Shown here one piece after another: positions 22,580 to 34,199 of a stretch of DNA of 64,000 nt (position 1 is its first letter; each line of letters starts with the position of its first letter). Origin of the DNA: Phyllostachys edulis (Eukaryota > Streptophyta > Magnoliopsida > Poales > Poaceae); contig CM070566.1 in assembly GCA_036346405.1 (NCBI GenBank), positions 10,512,355 through 10,576,354 of the forward strand, read 5' to 3'. The notes beneath the pieces are model-generated. The model ran no database searches, was not told the origin of the DNA, and saw nothing but the letters and a program-made list of their open reading frames with translations. A program made the translations under genes and the position numbers.

Positions 22580-25500
22580 TGTCGGACCCGGATTCTAAGA
22601 ATCCAAATCTTCTGTGAAAACACTGTGATATTCCCTGGATCAGTAGATAGCACTCACAGACACGTCATTGAATCAATTCATACATGGCGTAGATAAAACC
22701 ATACCATTTATTAAACAACACATCAGAGCTTTACATAGACCGCATCGGGTCAAGTTTTACAATAAGGGCCGAACAGGCCAAACTGAGTACATTACAAAAG
22801 TAGTGGAAGCGACAACGGAAGCAAAAGGGGTGAGAGCACATCTTTCCACAGGCAAGTGACTGGGGAAACCCGCGTACGCCCGATATTAACCAAGGACTTG
22901 GATAATATTGGATGCCCGCAAGTACCAATGGAATCAACTAGACCGAGGTGAGACTAGAATAGTTAAAGACTAAACTATGCTTCATCATCTCCTGGGCCTC
23001 CAGCTTCTGGATCCTCGTAGTATGCGTAGTCTCCAGGGATTCCTGCTTCTGAGGATTTTTGGGGGAAAGAGCGAGAATGAGCACAACTTCCGTGCTCGCG
23101 AGCCAACACACAATGCAATAATATACATGCAAGGTTTAACAAGAATGGCTCAAGTTCTTTTATTAGCTAAAGCAATGTTTTGAATTATCATAATTACAAA
23201 TTCCTATCACTTAGCATTTTAACAAATTGCAGTTTATTAAAGAGAGTAATTGTGCAATATTTATTTTAGTAGAGGTTCCCTCCGGCGGAAACTCTACCTT
23301 ATGCATTTTTTTTATTGGAGCGGCCTCCAATTACCACCATCGCTGAGCTCGACGACTCAGGTAAAATCCAACACAGCGCTAGGTGAGCCCTTCCACCATT
23401 TTCCATACCACCCACAAAGTTGTTGAAATAGAACTAACTCAAGTTAAGATTCCTATGTCCGCCTTTGATCGTAGGCGCGGTTGTTTAAACAGTTTAGACT
23501 CTATAGAGATTGTATATTGTACCCACAAGAGATAGTTATACCCGTTACCCCACATGATTCCGTAGTCATGTAGTTGGGCAACCGTCACAGTAACCTTTCA
23601 AACTACCTTGCCCTATCTCACCCATATGGGGTTGCACCCATACGTTGCGCGGGATCGTTGTGCTCCTAGCGTTGGGTGTAGATTTGGACTACCCACAATC
23701 ACTGGCAACACACCCATTCAAGCTGGATGTACCCAAGCTTGTGCGTTCCATTTCTCCACCGTGTGAGACACATCCGGGGTTCAATAATTCTACTAAGCCA
23801 AGTTGCACTTTGCAGACTTGTGGTTGTACTTGTTTAACACGGGAGGTCGTGACAAGATTAAGTCCTTAGGGTTATCTAGGCGGTTCATTCCACAAACCAA
23901 CAATCCTCGTGCTCCCCGAGCACCCACCGCCTCACCATCCGCCCAGATAGAACTAGAAATTAGGGTTTGAGGAGTAAAACCAAATTAATTCCAATCCGTT
24001 TAGTCAATGGACCACCAGTGACCACCCAAAACATTTCATGTTTAAAGAATGATTGTTTGGGGTATTTTAATACCCTGGTACTTAAGCAAGTCTAGCATGT
24101 CGCTTAAGTACAACCTATAGCTAGTATTACCATATATTTACTAAGGTGACAAGGAATAATAGAATCAATAACAATGGATGACATATTAATTAATTAATCA
24201 ACAAATGGGTGTTTAACTACCTTAAGCTTTAACATACATTTGATTAAATAATTAAAGCATGCAATTTTGGTTAATTTAAGTGAACATAATTCGCATAAAA
24301 TGTAGGATCAATATGATCAAAGCATCGACTCGCCTGGGTCAAATTATCGCGGCCTTGATCTTACTCAAAGCCTTCTCAGTCAATGGTCTTGAGTTCTTGG
24401 TCCGCATCTTGATCCCGCTCGAGTTGTTATTTCTTCGGGACTCCAACTTCTAATTACACGATAACGACCGAGAAACCAAATAAATCCAAAGAACTTCAAA
24501 AGTCAAAATAACTTCAATTGAGCTTGAATAAGATTTGCGATGATCGAGATTATGAGAGAAGATTTAGCGAACGGGAGATGCTTGACAAAGTCAAACGACT
24601 ATTTGAGCGAAAGAGGAAAAGGCGGGGAAACTCTACCGAGAAGGAAAACAAGAGATGATCAAGGTCGAAGGAACATTTATCGGAATATACCACTTTGGTT
24701 TGGAAGGTGGCAAGATATTGCCGATTCGAGGAAAACTTATGGCTTGATCTTAGATCTGAAAACTTTGATTAATGGATATTTATTAAGGAAGCCACATGAG
24801 TAGGGTTAGATTTAGGATAGATGTGAGTCTAAAAGAACACTGAGCATTATTTGAAGAGCGTTAAACATTAGAGATTAGGATGCGAGTCTATGATGCAAAG
24901 AGCATAAATTTAATTTGTCGGGTTAAACTTGGAGTCCAAATTTTACCGGAGTTCTCAAAGAAGGTTGTGCCTCGAATTGTTGATACCATAATTATTTCTC
25001 AAAAACCACCGGTGATTTATATTTAGAGATAAAGATAGGTCGGATATTATTTGGGTAAGATGATACTTTTAGCATGACATCAAATTTAGGTTGTATTTTA
25101 AAAATAGATGGCAATGCATGTTGGTTAATTAATTCACTTTTAACTTATTTGCCGCTTTCACAAGAATGTATATATCCATGCATGGGTTATATTTAAGATA
25201 AGGATTAGGGACTTAAGATTTAGATGATTCTTTTTCTTTAATTAATAATTTACCAAATTAAAGGTCTTCAAGATTTTGGGGCATGGAGAGGATACTTGAT
25301 CTATTTGCCGAGCTTATCTTTACATTGATTATTTTTAATTAACAAGATAACTTTAGATCGGAGGATAAAGATGTGATGGTTATTATTTGGACCAAGAATA
25401 TTGGATGGGATTTGCATATATAATTCAAGTTTCTAGAGCAAGATATTGAGATCAACATAATTATTCTCAAATAGCTTTAAATTCAAATTCCCGAAATTTG

Positions 25501-27233
25501 TAAATTACTTTCTTGTATCTCAAAACTTTTAAACATTAGTGGATAAATATTTTTAGATTATCTTTAACAGTTAAACAATTATTAGTTATAGAAAGTTCAT
25601 CATAACAATTTGGAGGTTAACAAATGATCTTCAACTTGCAAGATGAGCTAAAGAACCGAAGAGCTTTCATTAGCTCTAAAGGGCAAGGGCCCACTGTCAG
25701 TCATAGAGAGAAGAAAGGAGACAGAGGGCTAGCGCTCAGGGGAAACAGAGGAGCTCAAGGGGACAGGGAAAGGCGCCTGGGGTGGCTTGGCCGACGGTGA
25801 GTGGCGGCTAGAGGGGCGGTGAAGGCTGGCAAAATGGGTGGCCGGTGAGGGGAGGAAGCCATGGGAGGTGGAGCTGGGGCCGGGGCGGCACCGAGCAGGA
25901 GGCGGCGGCGATTGGAGCGGCCGGGCGGTGGCTACATGGAGGCGGCGGCGGAGGGGAGGAGAGTAAAGAGGGTGAACATGGGCACTAGGGGTCCAAGGAG
26001 GCTCACCGTCTTTGTCCAGGAGGTGGGGAGCCTTGGAGGAGGCCGGGCACGGAGCAGGCGGCGTGGGGAGGACTTGCGGTGGCGGCCTAGGGCGGCGGGA
26101 AGCTTGGCCGGCGGTTGGGGGAAGCCAAGGACGTCGAGGTGGTGCTCCAGCTCCGGTTAATTGACTCGAGGGGCGTCAAGGAGAAGATGGCGTCGGTGGA
26201 GCTCAACCGGCCGGAACCGAGGAAGAAGGTGAGATTTGTCACCTCCTGCGGTTCAAGAATGAAATTAACTTGGGGAAACACTTCATTGGATCCTAGAACA
26301 CAGAATGACGCGAACGTCGTGGGGAGGAATTCGCCGGAACGACGGAGGAGCAAGGGGCGGTGCGGTGGCCGACTTGGGAGCTCTGCTCTTTGGTGCTTTC
26401 GGCGACAGGGAAGGAAGGGGCAAGGTGGGGGAGGGAAAAAGCGTTGGCCAGGGGCTCTCTCTTGTAGCCAGGGAGAGGAAGGAGCCATTGAGGCTTTGAT
26501 GACCATTCGGCGCAACTTGGCGGCATGGGCACTGGCAGGACGGGACGAGCGGGCCCCTCTCTCGCGGCAGCAGGGGCGCGTCTGTTGGATGGGACAGAGC
26601 GGCGCACCGAGCGCGTCGTGGGCAAGTGGGAGCAACCACAGAGCAGCGTCGCGTTGATGAAGCGGCACAAGCGGCTCGAGCGGAAGCGAGTCTGTGCGGC
26701 GCGCGCCGGTGTTGCGATGGGGGCTGCGGCGAAGGCGAGTGAGCGGCGAGCGTCGGGGCTTGATGGGATGGGAGCAGCGCACCAGGGACAGGGCATGGGT
26801 AGCAACGCTGCGTCACACGGCGACTCGGAGGGCAGGCGAGTGGAGCTAAGCGCGACGCTGCGCGTCGGATCTGAGAATCGGGTGGCGCACGGACATGCTC
26901 CAGAGCAACAAAGGAGCTGAGCTGGCTTGGGGAAAGAAGGAGCCAAGGGAGCTGGGGCAGAGAAGGTCGAATGGGAGGATGGGCCGGCCCAAGCGAGGAA
27001 GTGGGCCGAAATCTGAAAAGAGGAAAGGCCAATTTTCAGAAGTGGCCCGAAGTTCGAAAAGTAGAATTCAAACTCGAGTTTGAATTCAAGAAAGTTCAAG
27101 GAGGTTTGAAACACAAACCCGAGTTTAGAGGAAACTAGAAGATTTTGAAATTAATTGCTAATTTGACATACGATTGAAAACCGAAAACCAAATATATTTA
27201 CTATTCACCATTTTTCGAAAACGGGTCGTTACA
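22580..27233 (-). repeat. Nested gypsy LTR (solo-LTR-like), about 4.65 kb
   Basis: It begins tgtcggacccggattctaag and ends acgggtcgttaca, TG...CA termini of the same style as the 47801-52999 LTR. Flanks are aggag (22575-22579) and gggag (27234-27238), a 4/5 target duplication. Non-coding: 24240-25640 is AT-rich, and 25700-26950 is GC-rich and gives long open frames on both strands (up to 273 codons antisense) that I reject as compositional. No internal gag-pol is present, so a solo LTR is the simplest reading, but a further unrecognised insertion inside would explain its unusual length. Confidence 0.65.
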
Positions 27234-28200
27234 GGGAGAGAGTGCGGTGAGCACCACTGAGGTAAGGGCTTTCCATTTTGGTGTTTTGGGCAGGCTGAGG
27301 AGGTGTGGGAATGGGGTGGTGGCGTGGGTGGCGGCCGACCGGAGTAGGGGAAGATGGCGGCGGCGCTATGGCCAAGCTCCGGCCAAATTGGCCGAGGTTT
27401 GAGCTATAGGGGGTGGAGGGGAGCTGAGGAGGGGTGGTGGCGTGGGTGGAGGTGCCCCGAGGTGCTCTACCCACGTGCACTGTGGGCGGCGCAATGCACG
27501 ACACCGGTGAACTCCAGCGAGGTTAGGGAGTGGAGATGGTGGGGGAAAAGGTCAAGGAGGTGGGGTAGAGCTTACCGTGGCGTCAATTTGGAGTTTGGGT
27601 GGACGGTGGAGGTGAAATGGGTGTCGGGTTCGTCAGAGAAGAAGAGTGGGGCGGCGGCGGTTTCTTGAAAATTGGCCGGCCTTGGAGGGGGTGGGTGATG
27701 GGGGGCGGGGCAGGGGAAGGTGACGAAGAAGGGATGCTCTGGGGGGCCTTTTATAGGCTGGGGAGAGGCGATGGGAGCAAGGAGGCGATGTGGAAGTGGG
27801 CGGCGACATGGTTGGTCGGGCGCGGTTGGGCGGCGCTGGGCGGGGCGAGGTGGCGGGGTGAGGTGGCACGGCGAAGGCGGTAGAAGCCGGTGATGGGGTG
27901 GCTAAGGTGGCAGGCTGACGGAGGCAGCACCGATGAGGATGACATGGAGGCGATGACGCGCAGGGAAGAAGGGGGTGGCGCCTGGGGAAGAAGGTGTCTC
28001 CGGATGAAGAAAGCGGAAAGGGGAAAAGGGAAAGCGGGTTTTGGGGAGAAAATGTCGAATTGGAAAAGTTTTTGAATTCAAACCAAAAAGGCTTCAAAAA
28101 TTTAAAAACTCGAATTTTTGGGTTATTTCAATGCGAATTCTCACGTTCATAGCCAATGTGGTATTATGAAACGAGCTAAAATCATTCACCGAAAGAACCG
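27234..28200 (-). repeat. Gypsy-type LTR remnant, second part
   Basis: This continues the LTR interrupted at 22579. A TATA box on the - strand (agcctataaaaggcccc, about 27745-27760) sits in the position expected for - orientation transcription. Open frames here are byproducts of GC richness. The right boundary near 28200 is approximate (...gaaagaaccgtgtca). Confidence 0.55.
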
Positions 28201-28204
28201 TGTC

Positions 28205-28985
28205 ATCGTGTGATCTCGGCCCACACACAAGGCCCAATACCACATGACGTGGTTTTGGACCTGACGAGATCGAATAATACTTAATTAATAAAGTTATTTA
28301 TCTATAATATTTATAGTAGATAATAGTATACTAATAGCCCTCCAACATACCCCTAGTTGGAGATGCTTACCATGATTGGTTCACGCTACGACCACCTTGG
28401 TTGGAAAGTCTATTACAACAAGGTCAAATCACGAGCACCCTCTGGTCGTAAGTCTCACATACAGATATATGGGCCTATCTTATCAACTAAGGACCCTGTA
28501 TACCATGTCTAACTATACGTGGTAGCAAATACAACACGTGCACCTTTCTGTCTCTGATATAACCGTACACACCTCTCTCCGTCTCTGACAATAACCGTGT
28601 GACAAACGTGCAAGGAGGGAGTCTCACTGACAACAACCGTTGTCCACATGTGGATTCCAGCAATTGTCAACGCGTTTCTTAATGGACAACAACTGTCACC
28701 CCTTCGACGCTTTATAAGGGGTGGTACCGGCAGATGGAGAGAGGAGGGAGAGAAGGCTATTGATATCATTCATAGTTTCAGTGGAATATTGTGCATTGTA
28801 ATATCGCTTAATACAAGAACACAGGAGTATGATTAATTCTCCTCGGATAAGGCTAGAACCTGTCTAAAACATCATGTCTTTTCCTGCCTGATCTCGATAA
28901 TCGTGTTCCGTATTTACTCACAAATATCAATAATAATTCATCGACCGGACCAATTTGCCAGGTTTTGGGAAACCCATCCCATAAT
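28205..28985 (+). repeat. LTR-like sequence with TATA box, unclassified
   Basis: Non-coding, with a TATA box (ctttataagggg at about 28710) followed about 120 bp downstream by a polyadenylation-like stretch and the phrase ggctagaacctgtctaaaac typical of retrotransposon U5 regions. No matching second LTR was seen in the window. The LTR assignment is inferred from architecture. Confidence 0.4.
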
Positions 28986-29509
28986 CCTCCTTTTTTAAAA
29001 AATAAAATAAAATAAAGTTTCTGTGCGAATGGTTTCTGCTGTGTGGATCACAACCTTTTAACACACCGTAGAACTCAGAAACATAGGCAATGGTTAGAGC
29101 TCAACACTCAAAAGGGTAAGTATGCTTCTCAAGAAAGGTTCGGTTTTATCATATAACTTTTCAGAATGGTCTTCCCACCTATACACGTAGGTATTACATG
29201 TACTATTATCATCCTCAAATGAGGCTCGAAATAGGCGCGGACTTTCAAAATTTTAAACAACTATACCAGCTTGTAATTTTTGTAATGTCCTTGCACAAAT
29301 CTCGGAGCACTTTGTATTTGTATTTTCCGTTACTTTTTTACAAATCGATTACAAACCTTTTTTTCACAACAATACCAGTTACCAAACTAAATGTTGGTCC
29401 ATGGCCTTGTTAGTAGGAAAGATCATATCAAACTGATGTGTTTTCATCGGTATTCTTACAGAATTACAGGACAGCAGTAACACACAATCTCCGAGAACAA
29501 AACACAGTA
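28986..29509. other. Intergenic, no gene recognised
   Basis: AT-rich sequence with only short chance frames. It ends at the target duplication of the following MITE. Confidence 0.45.
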
Positions 29510-29958
29510 GTACTTGCCGGGTGCATATCTAGTGCACATAGTGCATTTGGTGCACATATGCACAAACTTTTTGTTTGGGTATCAAACAAGCATAAAAAAT
29601 TCTGAAAAAAATTCTAGATGTAGTTGATGGTGTTTTGTTCCACCCTTTAAAATTTCAAGTTCAAACTCAATGTATGTTAGAAGAAACAAAAAAGAGAAAT
29701 TCACTGTAAATAGTATGGAAAGAGGAAAGAGGAAAGAGAAAACAGGAAATGTTACTATTCACAGTGAATTTTTCTTTTTTGTTTCTTCTAACATACATTG
29801 AGTTTGAACTTGAAATTTTAAAGGGTGGAATAAAACACCATCAACTGCATCTAGAATTTTTTTCAGAATTTTTTATGCTTGTTTGATACCCAAACAAAAA
29901 GTTTGTGCATATGTGCACCAAATACACTATGTGCACTAGATATGCACCCGTACTTGCC
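29510..29958. mobile_element. Mutator-like MITE with very long, near-identical arms
   Basis: The element proper is 29519-29949 (431 bp), flanked by the exact 9-bp duplication gtacttgcc (29510-29518 and 29950-29958), the hallmark of Mutator-like insertion. The termini gggtgcatatctagtgcaca are identical on both arms, and the inverted arms extend about 190 bp with only about five differences around a short spacer (29712-29755). No coding capacity. A transcript would fold into a long hairpin. Arm identity suggests the element is young or that the arms are homogenised. Confidence 0.93.
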
Positions 29959-30089
29959 AGTATCAACTGCCGATTGGCGTGGTTGGATTGGAGAAGATAG
30001 GCGCATGATTCGTGAGGGGTTTTCGTCTAGTTTACATGAAAAGACGATTTCTTTACATGTACATTAAACAACTTATTTGAGGAGCTTAG

Positions 30090-30640
30090 CTATTATTCAC
30101 GATTTATGCCGGCACCGAGGAGGGCAAGCATACACAGGGGTTACTTCTTAAGGCCATGTTGAGAACACATATGAATATTGTATTATCCAAGTCCCGTTAA
30201 TTTCACATATTCACATTCCAAACAGGGCAGCGTAACTTTAGTTAATTCAATTTTGCATTCATGTGAGAAATTTCACAAAATGTTTGTTTGTTTCTACCTA
30301 AAATTTAGAGGCCGAAGCGAAGAAAAAAAAAGATGGCCAATTCATCTGGTAAAGGGTAGTGCAAAAAACATATCCAAATGATCGTTAACAAACACTAACC
30401 GCACCTATTCTCTTGCCAAGTTTGTACACTAACTTCATGCATGTGCATTTGAGCGGCAAATTATATTTAGCATCTTACAAGCACACATCATATATTCCTC
30501 TTGGTTCACGGTCATAGAGGAGGATTAGAAGGGACAATGTGCACGAACGATAGATGGTGACGGCCACTTGTAGAGCAGAGGTAATTGGCTAACAGTGTCG
30601 TGATGCGCGTGCCAACAGTGTCGTGATGGCTAGAAAGTTG
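30090..30640 (+). repeat. Segment duplicated at 56175-57660 (5' flank of NB-ARC gene)
   Basis: 30094-30370 matches 56175-56450 and 30370-30637 matches 57310-57655 at high identity, including attattcacgatttatgccg and tgagcggcaaattatattta. The second copy contains about 880 bp extra (with a small DNA transposon) and a further 36-bp extra stretch. Here the segment ends 80 bp before the NB-ARC start codon. The TATA-like box of the other copy (ctataaag) reads ctagaaag here (30630-30637). A 36-codon frame (30090-30200) is open in both copies. Confidence 0.9.
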
Positions 30641-30718
30641 ATTTCATCTCTGAAATCACGTCTCTCTTTGCAGACTTCCATTTGATCACTTGCTCCCAAG
30701 TCCCAAGGTGTGCTCGTC

Positions 30719-32276
30719 ATGGAGGTTCTGATTTCTGCAGTGGCAGGTGATCTTGTCAGCCGGTTCATCTCTTTCCTAGCGCAAAATTATGGCTATCATA
30801 CAGGGGAAGATGATGATTGTAGAAGGTTGGAACACGTCTTGCTAAGGATGCACACTGTTGTTGAGGAAGCAGAGGGAAGGCACATCACAAATCGAGGAAT
30901 GTTCCTACAGCTGAAGACACTCGTCGAGGGCATGTATCTTGGGTACTACATGCTCGACAGGCTCAAGCTCCAATCCCTTGAAGAAGAGAGCGTCGAAGAT
31001 GAGGTGAGTCATCAGAGCCAATCCTTCCAAGTGTCTACTTTTAGAACTGCCAAGCGCCTTCGTTTTGCTTCTGCTATAACAAAGAAGACGCCGGTAGCAT
31101 TTGGTATTGGGAGCACAACAAAGCTGAAAGGTGTTCTTGAGAGTTTAGAAGCTAAGATTGCAGACATGAGAGAGTTTGTCTTGCTTCTTGGCAGCTGCCC
31201 TCGTCTGCCTCGTCAGCCTTACAGTACGTATCTATTCATGGATAAATGCATGTTTGGTCGCCACATTTGAGAAAGAGCAGGTCATCAACTTCTTACTATG
31301 CAATGATAGTCATGATTGTCCAAATTTTAGCATTCTTCCGATCATTGGCCCACACAGAATTGGGAAGAAAACTCTTGTGCAGCATGCTTGCAAGGATGAG
31401 AGGGTGCGCAATTGCTTCTCCCATATATTGTTCTTTAAAGGAGATGATCTGAGGAAAGGAGAGTTCGCAGTGAACTGCAAGGCTGTCTCAGGGAAGTACT
31501 TGCTTGTTATCGAGTTCAGTTAGGATGCGGATGAGGCAGCATGGACAAACTTCCAATCATATTTTCAGAAGGTGGCAGGTTCTGGTAGTAAAATTGTAGT
31601 CATAAGCAGAGCAGAGCAAGTTGCTAAGTTAGGCACGGCTCAACCCATCAGGATGAAAAGCTTGTCTCAAGAAGAGTACTGGTACTACTTCAAGGCACTT
31701 GCCTTTGGAAGCATGGATCCTGATGAGCATCCGAAACTAGCATCTCTGGGCATGCAGCTAGCTACTGAACTAAAGGGATCATTTCTTGGTGCAAATATAC
31801 TTGGTGAGCTATTAAGAGATAATCCTAATGTTCAATTCTGGTGCCGCATCTTATTGAGCATAAGAGATCTAGTACAGAAGCATTTGTTTTCCTTGGGTGA
31901 ACACCCTGAAGACCTTCTCGAGAGAAATTGTCCTGTTGATTTCGCTAAGATGGCCTTCGTGGGTGCTCCGGGTGAAGGGTGTCTAGTGTATGATCTTAGG
32001 GAGGCCGGCCCTGCACAAACTGAGCTACCAAAACTGACATCGCGAGAGGTACTGACGGGTGGTGACATTCCTGATGAGGACAAGTTTGATGTGCTGGTAT
32101 GGAGATCTCGCATCCCACCTTACTGTGACTACATAGCTAATTTTGAGAAGCAGAAGCCGCGGCTCATCATCAGCAGGAAGAATCGTCTGGCGCGCCGAGA
32201 ACGTACCAGCACAAATGTTGATTTGGCAAACAAATTTCGACAGAGGAATCACGATATGCATATGAATCATTCCTAG
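30719..32276 (+). pseudogene. NB-ARC disease-resistance-like gene without LRRs, two lesions
   Basis: The start ATG at 30719 (MEVLISAVAGDLVSRFISF) opens a coiled-coil-type N-terminal domain of about 185 residues. A single extra T near 31266 (cacattTgag) shifts the frame; the following frame carries a weak P-loop (GPHRIGKKTLV, about 31350), kinase-2 (KYLLVIEFS) ending in TAG at 31521, RNBS-B-like GSKIVVISR (about 31581) and a GLPL-like GSFLGANILG. The C-terminal part ends WRSRIPPYCDYIANFEKQKP... and HMNHS at 32276 with no leucine-rich repeats, a layout I recognise from grass NB-ARC-only proteins. Apart from those two lesions the frame is open over about 520 codons, so inactivation looks recent. 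Such proteins are cytosolic immune-receptor relatives. The P-loop deviates from GxGGxGKT, so ATP binding was questionable even before. Confidence 0.88.
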
Positions 32277-33027
32277 GGTAGCTAGCTACTCTCTGTACAA
32301 TTCAATGTATGACAACCAGTCATCTCCTTTTGTTTGTCTAAAGAAGCAAACTGCGCTTGACATTTCGTTCTTACCCTGTAAAGATGTTATCGTATAGTGA
32401 ATGCCAATGTTTTTTTTGGGTTGCAACTCGTGTAAAGATGGAGTTACTCAAGGGAGAAGGAAGCTGGTTGGATTCATTCGGATAACACATTCCAACTCTT
32501 GAAAGATGGTTAAGTTTAAAAACTCCAAACAACAAAACACAGAACATGAATAACTACAATCAAACCACGTGATATTAACCTCAATTCACCTTTCTTTTAT
32601 AAAATCTGCAACTCGCTCGATTTAGACGATCAGAATTCACAGCATCAAAACATCTAAAAGCATCAAAATAGCTACCATGAAAGTGTAAAACATATTATCA
32701 TCACAGATGTCCATAGTACTTAGTATACACAAAAAGGTGCCTACATAAAACTGACAACCAAAGAGCTGGAACTTCCCACAGTAGCTAGTAAGACCATAAT
32801 TGCACTGTGATAAGTCTGACAAGCAATATGTGTGCATCTGCAGTACTTCTTCATCAGATGTTTTAGAGTTTGACGGAGAAATTCCACAGCGACTTGTACT
32901 TCCTTTTATTCATCTGCAGTAAAAAACACAACCATAAGTTAATGCAAGGAATAGCCATGAAAACACTTAGTACGAATTTATTCCACAGTTTACTAAAGTT
33001 ATTCTAGCAGTTAGCACTTACTCTGCC
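32277..33027. other. 3' flank of the NB-ARC pseudogene
   Basis: AT-rich, no recognisable gene. It contains short poly(A)-signal-like stretches (for example ataaaa, tataaaa) and ends at the target duplication of the next hAT element. Confidence 0.4.
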
Positions 33028-33239
33028 ATTGTCAGCAGTGGGCAGTGGCAGAGCTAGAAATTATTCGAAGCCTGGTCAAACCCATGAGGAGACATCGGTC
33101 GTTTTGTTTTGCTTGAGTATGATGCTATTTTTCGGTCGTGATCACCGTGGAACTTCACCGGGACTACAATAGCGCGTCGTTATCAAACCTAGACAACTGT
33201 CCAAGTTGGAGGGACACTAGATCCGCCCTTGATTGTCAG
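33028..33239. mobile_element. Short hAT-type MITE
   Basis: The 196-bp element (33036-33231) is flanked by an exact 8-bp duplication attgtcag (33028-33035 and 33232-33239). The ends cagtggcagagctag (left, preceded by a duplicated cagtggg) and caagggcggatctag (right, inverted) match the CAGTGGCGGANCTAG class of plant hAT termini, also seen at 49903-51874. Non-coding. Confidence 0.88.
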
Positions 33240-33299
33240 AACAGTGGCGTCTTGGTAACCTTAGAATGTTTTAGTGGCCTGTAATCTTGCTCTCTCAAC

Positions 33300-33652
33300 T
33301 TTATTTGAATTTTTTTTATTTAACCTTTTTTAAATTTTTATTTTAAAGTTAACCCCCGGCACACTTTATTTCTAATTCTGTCCCCTTTGGTCACGCCACC
33401 ACCCGTGGCGTGACAAAACAATGCTGTCACGCCACGGGATAAATCCCCAAAATAGCACTTTTGGTAACACCACTAGTGGTGGCGTGACAAAGCTTACCCC
33501 ATGATACGGCCGGTGTGTGGCGTTGTTTTGTCACGCCACCACCCGTGGCGTGACCAAAGGGATCAGAATTGGAAATAAAGTGCGCTAAGGGTTAACGTTA
33601 AAATAAATTTTAAAAAAGGATTAATTAATATAAAAAATTCACTTTATTTACC
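33300..33652. mobile_element. Fold-back element with GTCACGCCAC palindromes
   Basis: Outer arms (tttgaattttttttatttaa against its inverted partner near 33630) and inner arms (cactttatttctaattctg against cactttatttccaattctg inverted) pair across the whole element. Near the centre the unit gtcacgccaccacccgtggc / gtgac occurs at 33395-33419 and again at 33530-33554, plus two partial copies, each itself palindromic. No target duplication was confirmed, so the superfamily is unknown. No coding capacity. Confidence 0.75.
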
Positions 33653-34030
33653 ACATACAAAGCCCTTGCAGCCCTATATATTCCACATAAAAATAACGAA
33701 GTATAATGAAAATAGTAATATTTTCTTCTTCAGAAAGATAAATTACTACCACTTCGATGACTTGAAATCTAAAGTTGAAATCTAAAGTATGAAAGACATG
33801 AAATCCCCCTTCTGCACCATCTGATCGAAATTCAGATAGTACTGTGACTGCACGGTGAATTGCATGTAACATGTTATTGATATTGTAGGTATATATATCT
33901 GCTGCTCTTATTAATGTTTACAACCTGTTGAGTGATAGGAACTTTTGGCAGCTTGTCTCAATTAATTGGAGTCTGATTTGTGATCTATTGGTCTTTGAAG
34001 CTCGGTCAGGAGCCTTATTTTTTTGAATTT

Positions 34031-34199
34031 AATTGATATATGGCAGTGCAAAAGTGATGTTTCACAAATATGCCACTGAAAAGTTTTTTCTTCTAAAAAT
34101 GTCACTCTCTAGTGTAAAGTTTTACACTAGGGAGTGACATTTTTAGAATTAAAAACTTTTTTATGGATCCATAAATTCTACAACGGCGTATATCAAATT
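34031..34199. mobile_element. Small fold-back MITE
   Basis: The ends ttgatatatggcagtg (left) and ttgatatacgccgttg (right, inverted) flank a strong central hairpin at 34098-34146 (aatgtcactctctagtgtaa and its partner, one mismatch). Length about 170 bp. Non-coding. Confidence 0.78.

Noticed and set aside
26087..27114. Long overlapping open frames on both strands (up to 273 codons)
   Set aside because: They lie in a GC-rich LTR, overlap in several frames at once, and show low-complexity Ser/Pro/Arg composition without any domain. Stops are simply rare in this composition.
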